Positions 22,066-31,023 of a stretch of 64,000 nt of DNA are shown here, one piece after another. Under the pieces are notes generated by a model. That model worked only from the letters and a program-made list of their open reading frames with translations. It had not been told where the DNA came from and made no database searches. Origin of the DNA: Burkholderia cepacia GG4 (GTDB lineage: Bacteria > Pseudomonadota > Gammaproteobacteria > Burkholderiales > Burkholderiaceae). Position 1 is the stretch's first letter, and each line of letters opens with the position of its first letter. The stretch lies in assembly GCF_000292915.1 (NCBI RefSeq), contig NC_018513.1:1178001-1242000 (forward strand), written 5' to 3'. The position numbers and the translations under genes are program-made.

Positions 22066-23154
22066 ATGACCAACGGGAAACCGACGGGGCGGATCCTCGT
22101 GATCCGGATTGATTTTCTGGGCGACATGCTGTGCACGACCGCTTTTCTCGGTGCGCTGAAGCAGCGCTGGCCCGGCGCGGAACTGCACGTCGTCGCGAAC
22201 CGCTACAACGCGGCCGCGCTGGCCGGCAACCCGGACGTGCACACGGTCCATAAGTACGTGTACAGCCGTCAGTGCGAGCGCAACGACCGTCCCGGGCGGC
22301 TGCGCGCGTTGTTCGACCGGCTGCGGCTCGTGCGCCGGCTGCGCCGCCTGCGGTTCGATCTCGTGGTCGTGCCGAACGGCGGCATGCATCGCAGCAGCAT
22401 CCGGTTCGCGCGGCAGCTCGGCGTGAAGGATTGCCGCTGGCACGATGCCGATTCCGAATTCGACGATCGCAAGCCCGAGCACGTCGCAATGCGGCCGCTA
22501 TGCCACGAGGCGTTGTCGGGATTCCGGCTCGTGCCCGAACTCGGCTGCACCGGGCTCGACGGTCTCGTGCTGTCCGTCCATCCGGACCGCTCGCTGCAGG
22601 ACGCCTGGTATCGGCTGCTCGGCCCGCGCACGAAGCCGCGGGTCGGGCTGTTCGTCTCGAACAAGGCGGCCGAGCGGCGCTGGCCCGCCGATCGATGGCG
22701 CGACCTCGGCCGGCGGCTCGCACCGTTCGCGGACGTGATCGTGTTTCGCGATCCTGCGGTCTCGGCCGAGGCCGACGGCGACGCGTGGCGAGACGTGAAC
22801 GCACGGCACGTGACGCCGTCGTCGGTCGCCGACCTGACGGCTGCCGCCAGCCTGCTCGACGCGATCGTGTCGGCCGACAGCGCACCGGTGCACCTCGCAT
22901 CGGCGCTCGGCGTGCCGGTCGCCGCGCTGTTCGAGGACCGTCCCGAGAAATACCTGCGCTGGCATCCGCTCGGCGTGCCCCACATGATCCTGCGCGCCGG
23001 CGCGATGGTCGACGCGATCGGCGTCGACGCGCTCGAGCGTGCGGTGCTGCATCTGCTGGCGGAGGCCCGGCAGCGGGACCAGACGATTGAGGGTGCGATG
23101 CCGCTCCCGGTCGTGCCGGCCGCTGCATGCGGGATCGGCTCGGTCGTTTCGTAG
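22066..23154 (+). CDS. Glycosyltransferase family 9 (lipopolysaccharide heptosyltransferase-like)
   Basis: A 362-residue GT-B fold enzyme that probably adds a heptose to LPS inner core. The N-terminal motif RILVIRIDFLGDMLCTTAFLGALKQRWPGAE is the GT9 acceptor-domain signature (given here from its first and last residues). LVVVPNGGMHRSSIRFA and the nucleotide-sugar side VSADSAPVHLASALGVPVAALFED match the ADP-heptose-binding domain. The start has no evident ribosome site. Acceptor specificity (HepI, HepII or HepIII) cannot be read from sequence. It is followed at 241 bp by a second GT9 gene on the same strand. Confidence 0.85.
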   Translation: MTNGKPTGRILVIRIDFLGDMLCTTAFLGALKQRWPGAELHVVANRYNAAALAGNPDVHTVHKYVYSRQCERNDRPGRLRALFDRLRLVRRLRRLRFDLVVVPNGGMHRSSIRFARQLGVKDCRWHDADSEFDDRKPEHVAMRPLCHEALSGFRLVPELGCTGLDGLVLSVHPDRSLQDAWYRLLGPRTKPRVGLFVSNKAAERRWPADRWRDLGRRLAPFADVIVFRDPAVSAEADGDAWRDVNARHVTPSSVADLTAAASLLDAIVSADSAPVHLASALGVPVAALFEDRPEKYLRWHPLGVPHMILRAGAMVDAIGVDALERAVLHLLAEARQRDQTIEGAMPLPVVPAAACGIGSVVS

Positions 23155-23395
23155 CCGCCGGAATGCCGGCCGCGCCGGCAGGGCGACAGGACGGGCACGC
23201 GCGAGCGGCGGCCGCACGCTCCGCCGTGCGCGTTGCGTGGTATCGCATCGTTGCCGCGTTGCGGGACCCGCGACGCCGGCTACCGGCCGCCGCCGCGACG
23301 TGTGCCGCCCGTGCCTGCGGCCGGACGCCACGCCGGCTGCGGCAAAATCCTGTACATTGCGAGCCTTGTTCAGCCACCTAGACGGACCGATTGCC

Positions 23396-24574
23396 GTGGC
23401 CCTGTTTTCTTCCGCCCGCCCGCCCAGAACCATCCTCGTCGCCGCGCCGCGCCGTATCGGCGACGTGCTGCTGACGACGCCGCTCGTGCGCTCGCTGAAG
23501 GCACGCTGGCCCGACGCGCAGATCGACATGCTGGTGTTTCGCGGCACCGAGGGCGTGCTCGAGCACAACCCCGACGTGCGGCAGGTGATCGTCGTCGCGC
23601 AGCGCGCGGGGTTCCGCGAGCGGCTGCGCGACGCGCTGTCGATGTGGCGCCGCTACGATCTCGCGTGCGCGGCACTGAGTTCCGACCGGCCGCGCTTCTA
23701 CAGCTGGTTCGCCGGCCGCAAGCGGGTCGGCCTCGTCGATCCGAATCGCGTCACGTGGCTCACGCGGATGATGCTGAACGGGATCGCGATCAATCACCAC
23801 GAGTCCGCGCATACGGTCGTCAGCACGCTGGCGCTCGCGCCGGTGATCGGCATCGAGCCGGTGTCCGAGGTCGTCGCGCCCGGCATCGGCGACGATCCCG
23901 CGCGGCGCGCGCGCTTCGACGCGTGGCTCGCGGAGTCGCCGGCGATCCGCGACGGCAAGCCGCTTGTGGTGCTGCATCCGTATCCGATGTTCCGCTACAA
24001 GCAATGGCGGCTCGACGGCTGGGTCGAGATGATCGAATGGCTGCGCGCGCAGGGGTTCGCGATCGCGCTGTCGGGCGGTCCCGCCGATCGCGAGCGCGAG
24101 TACGCGGAGCAGGTCGCGGCCGGGGCCGGCGGCGACGTGCTGAACCTGGTCGGCCGCCTCACGTTCGGCGAAAGCGCGGAGCTCGTGCGGCGCGCGCGGC
24201 TGTTCATCGGGCCCGACACGGGCGCGACGCATGTCGCGGCCGCGACGGGCACCGACACGATCGCGCTGTTCGGTCCGTCCGATCCGGTGCGCTGGGGGCC
24301 GTGGCCGCAGCACTGGCCCGCGACCGAAAACCCGTGGGCGCTGCGCGGCTCCGCGCGGCACGGCAATGTGTGGCTGCTGCAGGGAGAGGGCGATTGCGTG
24401 CCGTGCCGGCACGAGGGCTGCGAGCGCCATGTCGACAGCCATAGCGACTGCCTCGTCAATCTCGGCGCGCAGCGTGTGAAAGCGGCGGCGGCTGAAATGC
24501 TCGGGCTGAATCCGCCGGGGGCGGCGGACGCGATCATCGACACGTCGCGGCTGCATCGCACGCGACCGGACTGA
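23396..24574 (+). CDS. Second glycosyltransferase family 9 (heptosyltransferase-like)
   Basis: A 392-residue GT9 protein. The GT9 start motif TILVAAPRRIGDVLLTTPLV is followed by FRGTEGVLEHNP. The donor domain has LVVLHPYPMFRYKQW, IALSGGPADREREY, and IGPDTGATHVAAATGTDTIALFG with the HVA(A) loop typical of ADP-heptose binding. Near the C-terminus a Cys-rich element (CVPCRHEGCERHVDSHSDCL) resembles that of RfaQ-like enzymes. I use the GTG at 23396 because no ATG lies near the conserved motif; upstream sequence in frame looks non-coding. It probably works with the preceding GT9 gene in LPS core assembly. Confidence 0.83.
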   Translation: MALFSSARPPRTILVAAPRRIGDVLLTTPLVRSLKARWPDAQIDMLVFRGTEGVLEHNPDVRQVIVVAQRAGFRERLRDALSMWRRYDLACAALSSDRPRFYSWFAGRKRVGLVDPNRVTWLTRMMLNGIAINHHESAHTVVSTLALAPVIGIEPVSEVVAPGIGDDPARRARFDAWLAESPAIRDGKPLVVLHPYPMFRYKQWRLDGWVEMIEWLRAQGFAIALSGGPADREREYAEQVAAGAGGDVLNLVGRLTFGESAELVRRARLFIGPDTGATHVAAATGTDTIALFGPSDPVRWGPWPQHWPATENPWALRGSARHGNVWLLQGEGDCVPCRHEGCERHVDSHSDCLVNLGAQRVKAAAAEMLGLNPPGAADAIIDTSRLHRTRPD

Positions 24575-24761
24575 CGCGCGCAACGCGCGGGTTCCTGATC
24601 TGAACTGAAAAGATGGCGGTTGCGCCGCGACGCGGCGCACGCGCGCGGCCGCTCGTCGGAGTCGGAGTCCGGCCGCAGCGCGTGTGCGCCGCCGCCGGGG
24701 GCGATCCGGCGGCAGGCGGCCGCGCGTACCGCGCGCCGTCCGCCGGTCTGTCCGTGGCGTG

Positions 24762-26042
24762 TTACGCGCTGCGCCGGATCGCCGACGTCTCGCGCGGCAG
24801 CGCTTCGCCGCGCTCGCTGCAGCCGAGCAGGATGCCCGCGAGCAGCACCAGCAGGTGCCCTTCGGCGAAATCGAGCAGCAGCGAATTCGCGAGACTGCCG
24901 ATCGCGAAGATCGCGAGCCACGCGAGCAGCAGATTCCGCGAGCGCGGATCGAGGTCGCGGCTGCCGCGCGCGATCTGCACGATCAGGTTCACGAACAGCA
25001 CGAAGCCGAGCGTGCCGAGCTGCACGGCCATCAGCAGGTATTCGTTATGCGGATTCGACGTGAGCTGGCCTTCGGCGGCCGTCTTGCCGGCCGTGAGCTT
25101 CTGGAATTCGAACTCGAGGCCGCCCGAGCCGTAGCCGAGCACGGGGCGCTGGCGATATAGCTCGAGCCCCTTCTTGTACCACTCGAGACGCAGCCCGGTC
25201 GATGTGATCGCATCGGTCTGCCGGTACTGCTGCACTTCCGACACGACCTTCACGAGCCGGCCGTTGTGCACCGTGCACGCGGCCACGACGAGCGCGGCGC
25301 CGGTCAGCACCAGCGCGCCGGCGGCGAGGCCCGCGCGCAGGGCCGACTGGCGGCGCAGCAGCAGCACGAAACGCACCGCGACGACGAGGATCAGCAGCAG
25401 CGCGATGACCTGCCCGGTCCGACCCTGCAGCATCACGAACACGTTGATCAGCGACCACGCGGCGACAGCGGCATACGCGGCGCGCGACAGCGCGGTGCGC
25501 GCCGACAGCGCGAGGTCGGCTGCCTGGTAGAACAGCAGCGCGCCGAACATGCCGGCCGCGATATGGTTCTTGAACACCCACGCGCGCGACAGCGGCAGCT
25601 CGGTCGGGTACGCGGGCCCGATCGCGGTCAGCCCGAGGTAGTTGGTCGTCGACAGCAGCAGGATCACGCACAGCGTGCCGAACCAGCAGCGCCGCACGAT
25701 CGGCGCCCAGTTCGAATGGCGGAACGCGAGCAGGGCAAACGGCAGCAGCAGCAGCTTGTCGTACTTGGCGACCCAGTTCCACGCCTTCGGGTGCGGCGCG
25801 ACCGTATACGTGACGCTCGCGGTCAGCGCCGCGAGGATCAGGAGCGCCGCGAGCGATGCCGGTTCGGTGACGAACGAGCGCAGGTCACGCCAGAATTCGG
25901 GGGAGATCATGAGCGCGGCCGCGAACAGCCCGCAGAAGACGTTGGTCAGCGCGGTCGAGACGGGCACCATGCAAAGCGCGATGACGGCGAATGCGCGGGC
26001 CGCCGTCAGGCGTCGCGTGGCGGAAGCGGAAAACGAAAGCAT
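24762..26042 (-). CDS. O-antigen ligase family membrane protein (WaaL-like)
   Basis: A polytopic inner-membrane protein of 426 residues with about 10-12 hydrophobic segments. Such ligases join undecaprenyl-linked O-antigen to lipid A-core on the periplasmic face. The Wzy/WaaL signature region is visible: LRLEWYKKGLELYRQRPVLGYGSGG then SNPHNEYLLMAVQLG, with the loop His in NPHNEY that WaaL-type enzymes require. The context between heptosyltransferases, waaE and msbA supports WaaL over an O-antigen polymerase. I choose the ATG at 26042 (AGG about 6 nt upstream); another ATG at 26072 would add ten residues. Confidence 0.8.
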   Translation of the reverse strand: MLSFSASATRRLTAARAFAVIALCMVPVSTALTNVFCGLFAAALMISPEFWRDLRSFVTEPASLAALLILAALTASVTYTVAPHPKAWNWVAKYDKLLLLPFALLAFRHSNWAPIVRRCWFGTLCVILLLSTTNYLGLTAIGPAYPTELPLSRAWVFKNHIAAGMFGALLFYQAADLALSARTALSRAAYAAVAAWSLINVFVMLQGRTGQVIALLLILVVAVRFVLLLRRQSALRAGLAAGALVLTGAALVVAACTVHNGRLVKVVSEVQQYRQTDAITSTGLRLEWYKKGLELYRQRPVLGYGSGGLEFEFQKLTAGKTAAEGQLTSNPHNEYLLMAVQLGTLGFVLFVNLIVQIARGSRDLDPRSRNLLLAWLAIFAIGSLANSLLLDFAEGHLLVLLAGILLGCSERGEALPRETSAIRRSA

Positions 26043-26175
26043 CGGAACCTGTCGAATGGACGAATGCGGCATGCGGGCACCGTGCTGCGCGCCGCGCGCC
26101 CGGCGGGAGTGCCCGGGGCGAAGCGCGCAGTATACGCGAAGCCACGGGCGTTTCCGTGACGTTTCCGGGGTCCGA

Positions 26176-27018
26176 TCAGCTGAATGCGCGCTTGATCCGC
26201 GAGCGCAGCAGCGCGCGCTTGAGCCGTCCTTCGACGGCCGGCGTGTCGAGCGCGAGGCGCGAGCCGGCCGGCTCGCCGCGATGCAGGTAATAGCGGTCGA
26301 ACGTGGCCTGGGTCATGCCCCATTTGTTGAGGAACTGGCGGCGGCCGTCGTTCTTGACGATCTTGCCGGTGCTCTTCTGCTGGAAGTGATAGACGAGGCT
26401 GTCGCCGACGCCGAGGAAGATCCGGCAGCCGGCGTCCCAGAATTTCATCGAGAAGTCGTTGTCGCTGCTCATCCCGGGCGACAGTTCGCTGCTGTAGCCG
26501 CCGATGCGGTTCCACCAGTCGCGGTGTACGAGCGTCGGCGGCCAGGTCGAGCCGAGCCAGTCCGCGCGCGCGAGCCGCGGCGTGGCCGCGACGAGGCCGG
26601 CCGCGTCGAACTGATCGGCATCGCGGCCGAAGTTGCTGACGACGACGCACGGGTTGCGCGTGTCGACCGGCTCGACCATCGTGCCGGACAGCATGAAGAG
26701 GTCGGTCGGCATCTGCTCGATGCGTCGCACGAGCGCCGCGTCCCAGCCGGGGCAGCAGTACATGTCGTCGTTCATGTAGACGACGTAGTCGCGCGTCGCG
26801 CGCGCGGCGGCCAGGTTCACCGCATGGCAGATGCCGATGTTGGCCGGCGACGCGGTGTGCTCGATGCCTTCGCTGCGCACCCAGTCGAGCGTGCCGTCCG
26901 AGCCGTCGTTCACGTGCACGATGATCTGGTGGTCGTAGGCGGAATGGCGGCGCAGGCTGTCGACGACGAGCTTGAGGTACGGCAGGTTGTTCCAGGTCGG
27001 GATGATGATGGAGAACAT
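26176..27018 (-). CDS. Glycosyltransferase family 2 protein
   Basis: A 280-residue GT-A enzyme, probably cytoplasmic and active on LPS core or O-antigen. The nucleotide-binding start MFSIIIPTWNNLPYLKLVV, the NDGSDGTLDWV loop, the metal-binding YMNDDMYCCPGW, and the acceptor-side LARADWLGSTWPPTLVHR and MSSDNDFSMKFWDAGC are typical GT2 features. No membrane segment is present. Donor and acceptor are unknown. It lies between waaL-like and waaE genes, all on the minus strand with gaps near 130 bp, so an LPS role is inferred from context. Confidence 0.83.
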   Translation of the reverse strand: MFSIIIPTWNNLPYLKLVVDSLRRHSAYDHQIIVHVNDGSDGTLDWVRSEGIEHTASPANIGICHAVNLAAARATRDYVVYMNDDMYCCPGWDAALVRRIEQMPTDLFMLSGTMVEPVDTRNPCVVVSNFGRDADQFDAAGLVAATPRLARADWLGSTWPPTLVHRDWWNRIGGYSSELSPGMSSDNDFSMKFWDAGCRIFLGVGDSLVYHFQQKSTGKIVKNDGRRQFLNKWGMTQATFDRYYLHRGEPAGSRLALDTPAVEGRLKRALLRSRIKRAFS

Positions 27019-27152
27019 GGCGGTCGGATTCGGTGGTCGTCGTGTCGGCGGCGCGTGGCGCGGCGCCGTGCTCGGGCGCGTACGGCGCGCGGGCAGCCCG
27101 GCATTGTAACGCCGGGGCGGCCGCGTGCCGGCGGCGTGAGGGTGGGGCGTGC

Positions 27153-27905
27153 TCAGCGGGCCGGTTCGTGGCCGAGCTTCAGGAACCGGTAGTAGACCGT
27201 CTCCGCGTTGAATACGGCGATCATGAAGCCCGCGCGGCCGTCGAGAAACCCGCGCCGCAGCAGGTAGGTCCGCACGAACGCCCAGGCGCCGCGCGCGAGC
27301 GCCTTACCGAAGCCGCCGCGCTGGCCGGCCGCGCGGCGCTGGCGCGCGCCGGCCGTCGAATACGCGTCGAGCTTGCGCACGACGGTTTCGAAGTCCTCGT
27401 ATGAATAGTGCATCAGCTTGCCCGGCAGCCGCTGCGCGGGGGTGTCGAACACGAGCCGTTCGTGCACCAGGTCGTCGGAGAAGCGCGCGGTGCCGCGCCG
27501 GAACAGGCGCGGGACCCAGTCCGGATACCAGCCGCTGTGGCGGATCCACTGGCCGCAGAAGCTCGACAACCGGTCGAGCGCGTAGACCTGCGCGGCCGGC
27601 GCGCGGATCGCGGCGCTGATCGACTGCGCGAGTTCCGGGCTGACCACCTCGTCGGTGTCGAGCGACAGGATCCAGTCGGTGTCGAGCGCGTCGAGCGCGC
27701 GGTTCTTCTGCGGGCCGAAGCCCGGCCAGTCGCGCTCGACGATCACGCGGGCGCCATGTGCGCGGGCGATCTCGACCGTATCGTCGGTGCTGCCGCCGTC
27801 GATCACGACGACGTCGTCGGCGAAGGCCAGCGCGTCGAGGCACTGCGCGAGCCGCGCGGCCGCGTTGAGGGCGATGAGGGCGACGCCGAGGGTGGGTTCT
27901 GCCAT
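27153..27905 (-). CDS. waaE: LPS core glycosyltransferase, WaaE/KdtX type (GT2)
   Basis: A 250-residue GT2 enzyme. WaaE-type proteins transfer beta-1,4-glucose to heptose I of the inner core. Diagnostic parts are LGVALIALNAAARLAQCLDAL, DDVVVIDGGSTDDTVEIA, the donor loop WPGFGPQKNRALD, the DxD-like ILSLDTDEVVSPEL, and the acceptor region WIRHSGWYPDWVPRLFRRG with FSDDLVHERLVF. The C-terminal basic stretch with aromatic residues (YLLRRGFLDGRAGFMIAVFN) is shared by the WaaE family and may touch the membrane. The start at MAEPTLGVA matches the family; its ribosome site is weak. Confidence 0.85.
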   Translation of the reverse strand: MAEPTLGVALIALNAAARLAQCLDALAFADDVVVIDGGSTDDTVEIARAHGARVIVERDWPGFGPQKNRALDALDTDWILSLDTDEVVSPELAQSISAAIRAPAAQVYALDRLSSFCGQWIRHSGWYPDWVPRLFRRGTARFSDDLVHERLVFDTPAQRLPGKLMHYSYEDFETVVRKLDAYSTAGARQRRAAGQRGGFGKALARGAWAFVRTYLLRRGFLDGRAGFMIAVFNAETVYYRFLKLGHEPAR

Positions 27906-28004
27906 GAAATCGTCGAAAAGGCGGAGAAAACGGTGAGCGGCAGTATACCCGCGCGCTGGCCGGCGGCCGCTGCGGCAACGGCCGTGCCCGCGGGGCGGTG
28001 CAGC

Positions 28005-28010
28005 TATAAT
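28005..28010 (+). promoter_or_regulatory. Candidate -10 hexamer of msbA
   Basis: Consensus TATAAT about 90 nt before the TTG start of msbA, with no recognisable -35 at 16-18 nt. This is a weak promoter assignment. Confidence 0.35.
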
Positions 28011-28098
28011 GTTGGGCCTTTTTCGGCACCCGCCGGACGGCGGCGAATCCCGGGCAGTCACGCTCAGGGCGCCGTGTCGCGGCTCAAGAAGGATTGCC

Positions 28099-29880
28099 TT
28101 GGAAACCCAGAACACTCTTCGCAAACCGATGGACGGCACCGGTACGTCGCCGGTCACGGTCCTCAAGCGCCTGTGGCCGTACATCCGGCCGCTGATCGGC
28201 ATCGTGCTGCTCGCCGTGATGACGATGGGCGTCGTCGCGGCCACGGAAGCCGGGATTCCGGCGCTGCTCAAGCCGCTGCTCGATCACGGCTTTGGCTCGC
28301 ACGGCAGCGACCGTGCGAAATGGTACGTGCCGATCGCGGTGATCGGCCTCGCGCTCGTGCGCGGCGTATCGCAGTACGCATCGAACTACCTGCTCAACTA
28401 CGTCTCGAACCGCATCCTGCTGCAGTTGCGGCTCGAGATGTTCCAGCGGATGCTCCACACGGGCGCGTCGTTCTTCCAGCGCGAGACCGCGAGCACCGTG
28501 ATCAACGCGATCGTGTTCGAGGTCAACCAGATCCTGTCGGTGCTGACCGGCGTGATGGTCACGCTCGTGCGCGACTCGCTGACCGTGATGTTCCTGCTCG
28601 GCTACCTGTTCTACCTGAACTGGCGGCTCACGCTGATCGTCGCGGTGATCCTGCCCGGCATCGGCTGGCTCGTCAGCAAGATCAACCGCCGCCTGCGCCG
28701 CCTGAACCGCGAACACCAGACGCTCACCAACGAGCTGTCGTACATCGTCGAGGAGACGGTCGGCGGCTACAAGGTCGTCAAGGTGCACAACGGCGAAGCC
28801 TACGAGATGGACCGCTTCACGCAGATGAGCAAGCGCCTGCGCGGCTACGCGATGCGCATGACGATCTCGGGCGGGCTCGCGCAGCCGCTGACGCAGTTCC
28901 TCGCGTCGATCGCGCTCGCGGTCGTGATCACGATCGCGGTCATGCAGTCGTCGAACGACCAGACGACGGTCGGCGGCTTCGTCGCGTTCGTCACGTCGAT
29001 GCTGCTGGTGATCTCGCCGCTCAAGCACCTGATCGACGTCAACCAGCCGCTGCAGCGCGGGATGACGGCCGCCGAGCTGATCTTCGGGCTGATCGACGAA
29101 CCGGCCGAGCCGCAGGGCGGCGGCCGGCCGCTGCCGCATGCGCGCGGCGAGATCGAATTCCGCAACGTGTCGTTCGACTACGGCGCGGCCGAGCGGCCGA
29201 CGCTCGACCGTATCTCGTTCAAGGTCGCACCCGGTGAAATGATTGCCCTCGCGGGCCCGTCCGGCAGCGGCAAGACGACGCTCGTGAACCTGCTGCCGCG
29301 CTTCTTCGACCCGACCGACGGTGCGATCCTGGTCGATGGTGTGCCGGTTGCCGACTACGACCTCCACGCGCTGCGCGGCCAGATGGCGATGGTCAGCCAG
29401 GACGTCGTGCTGTTCAACGACACGATCGCCGCGAACGTCGCGTACGGGCAGACGCCCGACCGCTCACGCGTGCAGGCGGCGCTCGAGGCCGCGAACCTCG
29501 CCGACGCGGTCGCCGCGATGCCCGACGGGCTCGACACGCTGGTCGGCGGCAACGGGATGCGTCTGTCGGGCGGCCAGCGGCAGCGGCTCGCGATCGCGCG
29601 CGCGATCTACAAGGACGCACCGATCCTGATCCTGGACGAGGCGACCTCCGCGCTCGATTCGGAATCCGAGCGCCACGTGCAGGCCGCGCTCGAGCGGCTG
29701 ATGGAAGGGCGCACCACGCTCGTGATCGCACACCGGCTGTCGACCATCGAGCGCGCGGACCGGATCCTCGTGCTGGAGGCCGGCAAGATCGTCGAAGAAG
29801 GCAGCCACGACGAACTGCTGCGCCACGGCGGGCTGTACGCGCACCTTCACCGGATCCAGTACCAGCAGCAGGCGGCGTGA
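28099..29880 (+). CDS. msbA: Lipid A export ABC transporter MsbA
   Basis: Homodimeric flippase that moves lipid A-core across the inner membrane using ATP. The 593-residue half-transporter has six membrane helices in its first 330 residues, with [17 protein letters not shown] typical of MsbA. The nucleotide-binding domain holds Walker [10 protein letters not shown] (from residue 386), Q-loop [20 protein letters not shown], signature [14 protein letters not shown], Walker [13 protein letters not shown] and switch IAHRLST. The TTG at 28099 has an AAGAAGGA site 5 nt upstream and gives the expected length; the first ATG is at 28129. It ends the LPS core block. Confidence 0.94.
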   Translation: METQNTLRKPMDGTGTSPVTVLKRLWPYIRPLIGIVLLAVMTMGVVAATEAGIPALLKPLLDHGFGSHGSDRAKWYVPIAVIGLALVRGVSQYASNYLLNYVSNRILLQLRLEMFQRMLHTGASFFQRETASTVINAIVFEVNQILSVLTGVMVTLVRDSLTVMFLLGYLFYLNWRLTLIVAVILPGIGWLVSKINRRLRRLNREHQTLTNELSYIVEETVGGYKVVKVHNGEAYEMDRFTQMSKRLRGYAMRMTISGGLAQPLTQFLASIALAVVITIAVMQSSNDQTTVGGFVAFVTSMLLVISPLKHLIDVNQPLQRGMTAAELIFGLIDEPAEPQGGGRPLPHARGEIEFRNVSFDYGAAERPTLDRISFKVAPGEMIALAGPSGSGKTTLVNLLPRFFDPTDGAILVDGVPVADYDLHALRGQMAMVSQDVVLFNDTIAANVAYGQTPDRSRVQAALEAANLADAVAAMPDGLDTLVGGNGMRLSGGQRQRLAIARAIYKDAPILILDEATSALDSESERHVQAALERLMEGRTTLVIAHRLSTIERADRILVLEAGKIVEEGSHDELLRHGGLYAHLHRIQYQQQAA

Positions 29881-29963
29881 CGCCGGGTCATGCCGGCGTG
29901 CTAGTCTTGACCGCGCAGGTCCAGTTGTTTCCGGTTCGACGTGACAACACGGAGGGAAGGACA

Positions 29964-30365
29964 ATGAGGAAGATGCACGGGATGATGCTGGCCGCGCTGA
30001 TCGCGGCGGGTTTCGCGGCGCCGGTCGTCATGGCGCAGGATCACGGCAACTACGACGACCGCGGGGACCACGGCGAGCACGGCGGCCCCGGCATGCAGCG
30101 CGGGCACGGCCCGAAGCACATGCCGCCCGGCCAGGCGATGCATCGCGACGACGACGTGCCGCAGCGCTGGGCCGACCAGCCGCGCCGCGACTGGCACCGG
30201 GGCGACCGGCTCCCGAACGAATTCCGCGATCGCCAGTACGTGGTCGAAGACTGGCGCGGCTACCATCTGAGCGCGCCGCCGCGCGGCTATCAATGGGTCG
30301 GCGTCGGCGGCGACTACCTGCTCGTGCAGATCGGTTCGGGCATCGTGCTGCGGGTCGGCCCGTAA
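29964..30365 (+). CDS. RcnB family periplasmic protein
   Basis: A 133-residue secreted protein. The signal peptide MRKMHGMMLAALIAAGFAAPVVMAQ leads to a His/Asp/Gly/Met-rich stretch (about residues 25-65) that could bind metal. The RcnB domain follows, with RLPNEFRDRQYVVEDWRGYHL, then PPRGYQWVGVGGDYLLVQIGSG. E. coli RcnB tunes nickel/cobalt export with RcnA; no rcnA-like gene is seen nearby, so metal specificity is unproven. A strong site GGAGGGAAGG precedes the ATG. It is monocistronic between msbA and the converging FUSC gene. Confidence 0.85.
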   Translation: MRKMHGMMLAALIAAGFAAPVVMAQDHGNYDDRGDHGEHGGPGMQRGHGPKHMPPGQAMHRDDDVPQRWADQPRRDWHRGDRLPNEFRDRQYVVEDWRGYHLSAPPRGYQWVGVGGDYLLVQIGSGIVLRVGP

Positions 30366-30422
30366 CGCTTGCCGTCGATCATCGATTCATCCGGCTGCCG
30401 GGCGTGCGTCCCGGCGGCCGCG

Positions 30423-30989
30423 TCACTTGTCCGCCGCCCGGCGGAACCAGCGTCGCTCGATCCGCGCCATCGCCCAGCACACGGCCAGCGCGCATACGGT
30501 GCCGAGTGCAACTTCCCCCAGCCGCATCAGCGGAACGTCCCATAGCGGGCCATTGCCCGGAAACAGCAGCACGATCGTCGCGGTCACGCCGCCGAGCCGT
30601 GCCGCGCTGCCGACGTTCAGGCACCAGCAGCTGACGATCACGACCGCGACCGTGATCGCATACGCGACCAGGCGGTCGCCGCCGAGCGCCGCACCGGCAA
30701 AGCCGACCAGGCCGCCGATCATCGCGCCGACGAACTGGTCGCGCGACAGCGACATCGTGTCCGAGTAGTTGTGCTGCGTGACGGCGATCGCGGTGATCGC
30801 CGCCCACACCGCCTGCTCGGTATGCAGCGCGCGGCCGATCGCATACGCGAGGCACGCGCCGCAGACGGCCTGCAGCGCCATCAGTGCGCCTTGCGTGAGC
30901 CGTTCGGCGAAGGTCAGTCCCTTGAACAGATCGAAGATCGACTGCTGAATCTGCTGGCGGGCTTCGTTGAGTGTCCGGATCGTATTCAT
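30423..30989 (-). CDS. Short FUSC-family membrane protein
   Basis: A 188-residue membrane protein with about five hydrophobic helices, e.g. GALMALQAVCGACLAYAIG, AVWAAITAIAVTQ, FVGAMIGGLVGFAGAALGG, LVAYAITVAVVIVSCW and VTATIVLLFPG. It resembles one half of a fusaric-acid/aromatic-acid exporter (FUSC/ArAE); full exporters are two to four times longer, so it may act as an oligomer. It is the last gene of a probable operon, 34 bp after the MFS gene and downstream of the PRC-barrel lipoprotein. Confidence 0.78.
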   Translation of the reverse strand: MNTIRTLNEARQQIQQSIFDLFKGLTFAERLTQGALMALQAVCGACLAYAIGRALHTEQAVWAAITAIAVTQHNYSDTMSLSRDQFVGAMIGGLVGFAGAALGGDRLVAYAITVAVVIVSCWCLNVGSAARLGGVTATIVLLFPGNGPLWDVPLMRLGEVALGTVCALAVCWAMARIERRWFRRAADK

Positions 30990-31023
30990 CGTGAATGGGC
31001 CTGGAGGCGGTGCGGTGTGGCGG

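Noticed and set aside
28009..28098. Starting msbA further upstream at 28009
   Set aside because: The extra residues are not MsbA-like and the strong AAGAAGGA site is placed for the TTG at 28099.
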